This document shows, in pieces, positions 62,907 through 64,000 of a DNA stretch of 64,000 nucleotides (positions within the stretch are counted from its first letter, which is position 1; each line of letters begins with the position of its first letter). Under the pieces are notes generated by a model, which worked only from the letters and a program-made list of their open reading frames with translations, was not told the DNA's origin and searched no databases. The stretch covers positions 62,001 to 126,000 of the forward strand of contig NZ_JNKC01000001.1 in NCBI RefSeq assembly GCF_000701905.1. Reading direction: 5' to 3'. Origin of the DNA: Proteiniclasticum ruminis DSM 24773. GTDB lineage: Bacteria; Bacillota; Clostridia; Clostridiales; Clostridiaceae. Position numbers and translations under genes: made by a program.

Positions 62907-63756
62907 GCTCTGGCCACTCCAACGAGATTTTTCCTAGCTTGCCGCTTCTGAATTCATCCAGGAGCATCACTGCTACTCTTGTATAATCAATTTCGCCGCC
63001 TTTAATGATAGAGCCTCTTATTCTCGCAATCTTCTCCAGATTCTCTAGAGGCTCTTCACTAAGACTCTCCAGTCCATAACGATCCATAAGCCTCTTCCCA
63101 TAGTGATTCGAAAGCTTTTCCACCAGTCTCAAGGCGAGGGTTTCGATATCCATGATCTCATCTTTAATCGCTCCTGTAAAAGCCAGATTAAGAGATGTTT
63201 CTTCCTCAAATTTAGGCCATAGAATTCCAGGTGTATCCAGAAGTTCGATACCATCCTTGGTCTTGATCCACTGTTTGTTCTTCGTTACTCCAGGCCTATC
63301 CCCAACCTTTGCGATGGCGTTTTTCGCCATGCGGTTGATGAAGGAGCTCTTTCCTACATTAGGAATCCCGACCACCATCACTCTGATGTGATAGTTCACA
63401 ATCCCACGTTCCCGGCTTCTCTCCAGCTTTTCTTTCAGAAGCTCATTCAGTGCTGGTTTGATATTATTCAACCCTTTTCCTGTGAGAGAATTGACCTCCA
63501 GCACCATCGTTGTGGTATTTTCAAGCTCCTTTTTCCATTTCCTCGTAACCTGGTCTTCAGCCATATCCGATTTATTGAGCAGTATAATCCTGGGCTTTCC
63601 TTCCACGAGTTTTTCTATTTCCGGATTGGTGGATGATGAAACAATTCGCGCATCACGAATCTCTATTACTGCATCCACAAGCTTCAGATTAGCAGAAATT
63701 TCCCGGCGGGTTTTCACCATATGTCCGGGGAACCAATTGATTTTTTTCATGTCCAT
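62899..63756 (-). CDS. rbgA: Ribosome biogenesis GTPase RbgA/YlqF
   Basis: 285 residues. Circularly permuted GTPase for 50S assembly: the G4 motif LLNKSDM comes first, then G5 (VNSLTGKG), the P-loop VVGIPNVGKSSFINRM and G3 DTPGIL. The N-terminal INWFPGHMVKTRREI is typical. ATG at 63754-63756 is ten bases after AAGGA; a GTG three codons earlier and an ATG two codons later are alternatives. Coupled to rnhB. Confidence 0.95.
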   Translation of the reverse strand: MDMKKINWFPGHMVKTRREISANLKLVDAVIEIRDARIVSSSTNPEIEKLVEGKPRIILLNKSDMAEDQVTRKWKKELENTTTMVLEVNSLTGKGLNNIKPALNELLKEKLERSRERGIVNYHIRVMVVGIPNVGKSSFINRMAKNAIAKVGDRPGVTKNKQWIKTKDGIELLDTPGILWPKFEEETSLNLAFTGAIKDEIMDIETLALRLVEKLSNHYGKRLMDRYGLESLSEEPLENLEKIARIRGSIIKGGEIDYTRVAVMLLDEFRSGKLGKISLEWPEHE

Positions 63757-63770
63757 AAAGATCACTTCCT

Positions 63771-64000
63771 TTACTGGAGATGGAACCAGTATCTTGCAAC
63801 CCGGTTCTCTCCGTCTTCCATTATGTTTTCAAAGATTCCACCGCACTTTTCTATGGTCTTTTCTGATGCGGTATTTCCTACAGTACAAGTGACTAGAATC
63901 TTCTTAAGTCCCTTTAACTTTGCATAGCGTAGAGTTTTTTCAAGCATATATGTGGCATATCCATTTTTTCTCTCTTCTGGATGAACGCCATAACCGATCT
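63771..64000 (-). CDS. GNAT-family N-acetyltransferase (5' end cut by window edge)
   Basis: The last 75 residues of a GNAT acetyltransferase. Acetyl-CoA motif A is seen in GYGVHPEERKNGYATYML and motif B in GNTASEKTIEKCGGIFEN, both normal for the family. The substrate cannot be predicted. The stop is 14 bases upstream of the rbgA start, so the two are probably in one transcript. The upstream part lies outside the window. Confidence 0.85.
   Translation of the reverse strand, partial: IGYGVHPEERKNGYATYMLEKTLRYAKLKGLKKILVTCTVGNTASEKTIEKCGGIFENIMEDGENRVARYWFHLQ

Overview
The window is a stretch of ordinary chromosome from a low-to-moderate GC Gram-positive anaerobe of the class Clostridia. The evidence is the combination of Gram-positive PolC, CodY, an alanine T-box, RbgA/YlqF, IreB, a DUF1292-Fur-RNase J cluster, a sufCBDSU cluster, AGGAGG-type ribosome binding sites and frequent TTG starts. 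The genus cannot be named from sequence alone. I see no rRNA, tRNA, CRISPR array, insertion sequence, prophage or plasmid signature. Almost all genes lie on the minus strand. Both ends cut a gene: typA at the left, a GNAT acetyltransferase at the right.

Layout from left to right. 1-8320: typA (partial); an operon ruvX-DUF1292-fur-rnjA-ylbF for RNA turnover and repair; ireB; alaS with a complete alanine T-box leader, and upstream of that a gene-free, structured, promoter-bearing segment. 8320-15130: a small accessory patch with a plus-strand glycine-rich stress-type protein, a DUF2812 membrane protein with a tiny membrane partner, an iscR-iscS-mnmA operon (Fe-S control and tRNA thiolation), rarA and a one-helix membrane protein. 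15130-20870: a run of six genes on one strand (flavin reductase-like, PHP phosphatase, FabT-like MarR regulator, histidine phosphatase, aroD, GH3 glycosidase). 20870-25970: sufCBDSU. 26000-30580: glyA, a split threonine/serine exporter with an unlisted 53-residue gene and a HAD phosphatase, and two nearly identical GlsB/YeaQ membrane proteins in tandem.

30580-64000 is a long housekeeping block: pgsA, ftsK/spoIIIE, a DUF6440 gene, pnp, rpsO, ribF-truB-nrnA-rbfA-infB-L7Ae-ylxR-nusA-rimP, polC-ispG-rseP-dxr, a ribbon-helix-helix gene, cdsA-uppS-frr-pyrH, tsf-rpsB, codY, topA, dprA, rnhB, rbgA. It couples transcription elongation (NusA), initiation (IF2), ribosome maturation (RimP, RbfA, RbgA, TruB), RNA decay (PNPase, NrnA), replication (PolC, TopA, RNase HII) and the MEP-undecaprenol-phospholipid route (Dxr, IspG, UppS, CdsA).

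I did not find a new multi-gene system. The most informative unexplained signals are in RNA leaders: a 16-bp perfect inverted repeat upstream of pnp, a promoter-hairpin-terminator arrangement ahead of the rimP-nusA-infB operon, a hairpin lying exactly between the Shine-Dalgarno and start codon of ireB, a terminator-like hairpin in the glyA leader, and the structured region upstream of the alaS T-box. Start codons were moved inward from the longest open frame wherever the ribosome binding site and family N-terminus agreed; several genes clearly start with TTG.
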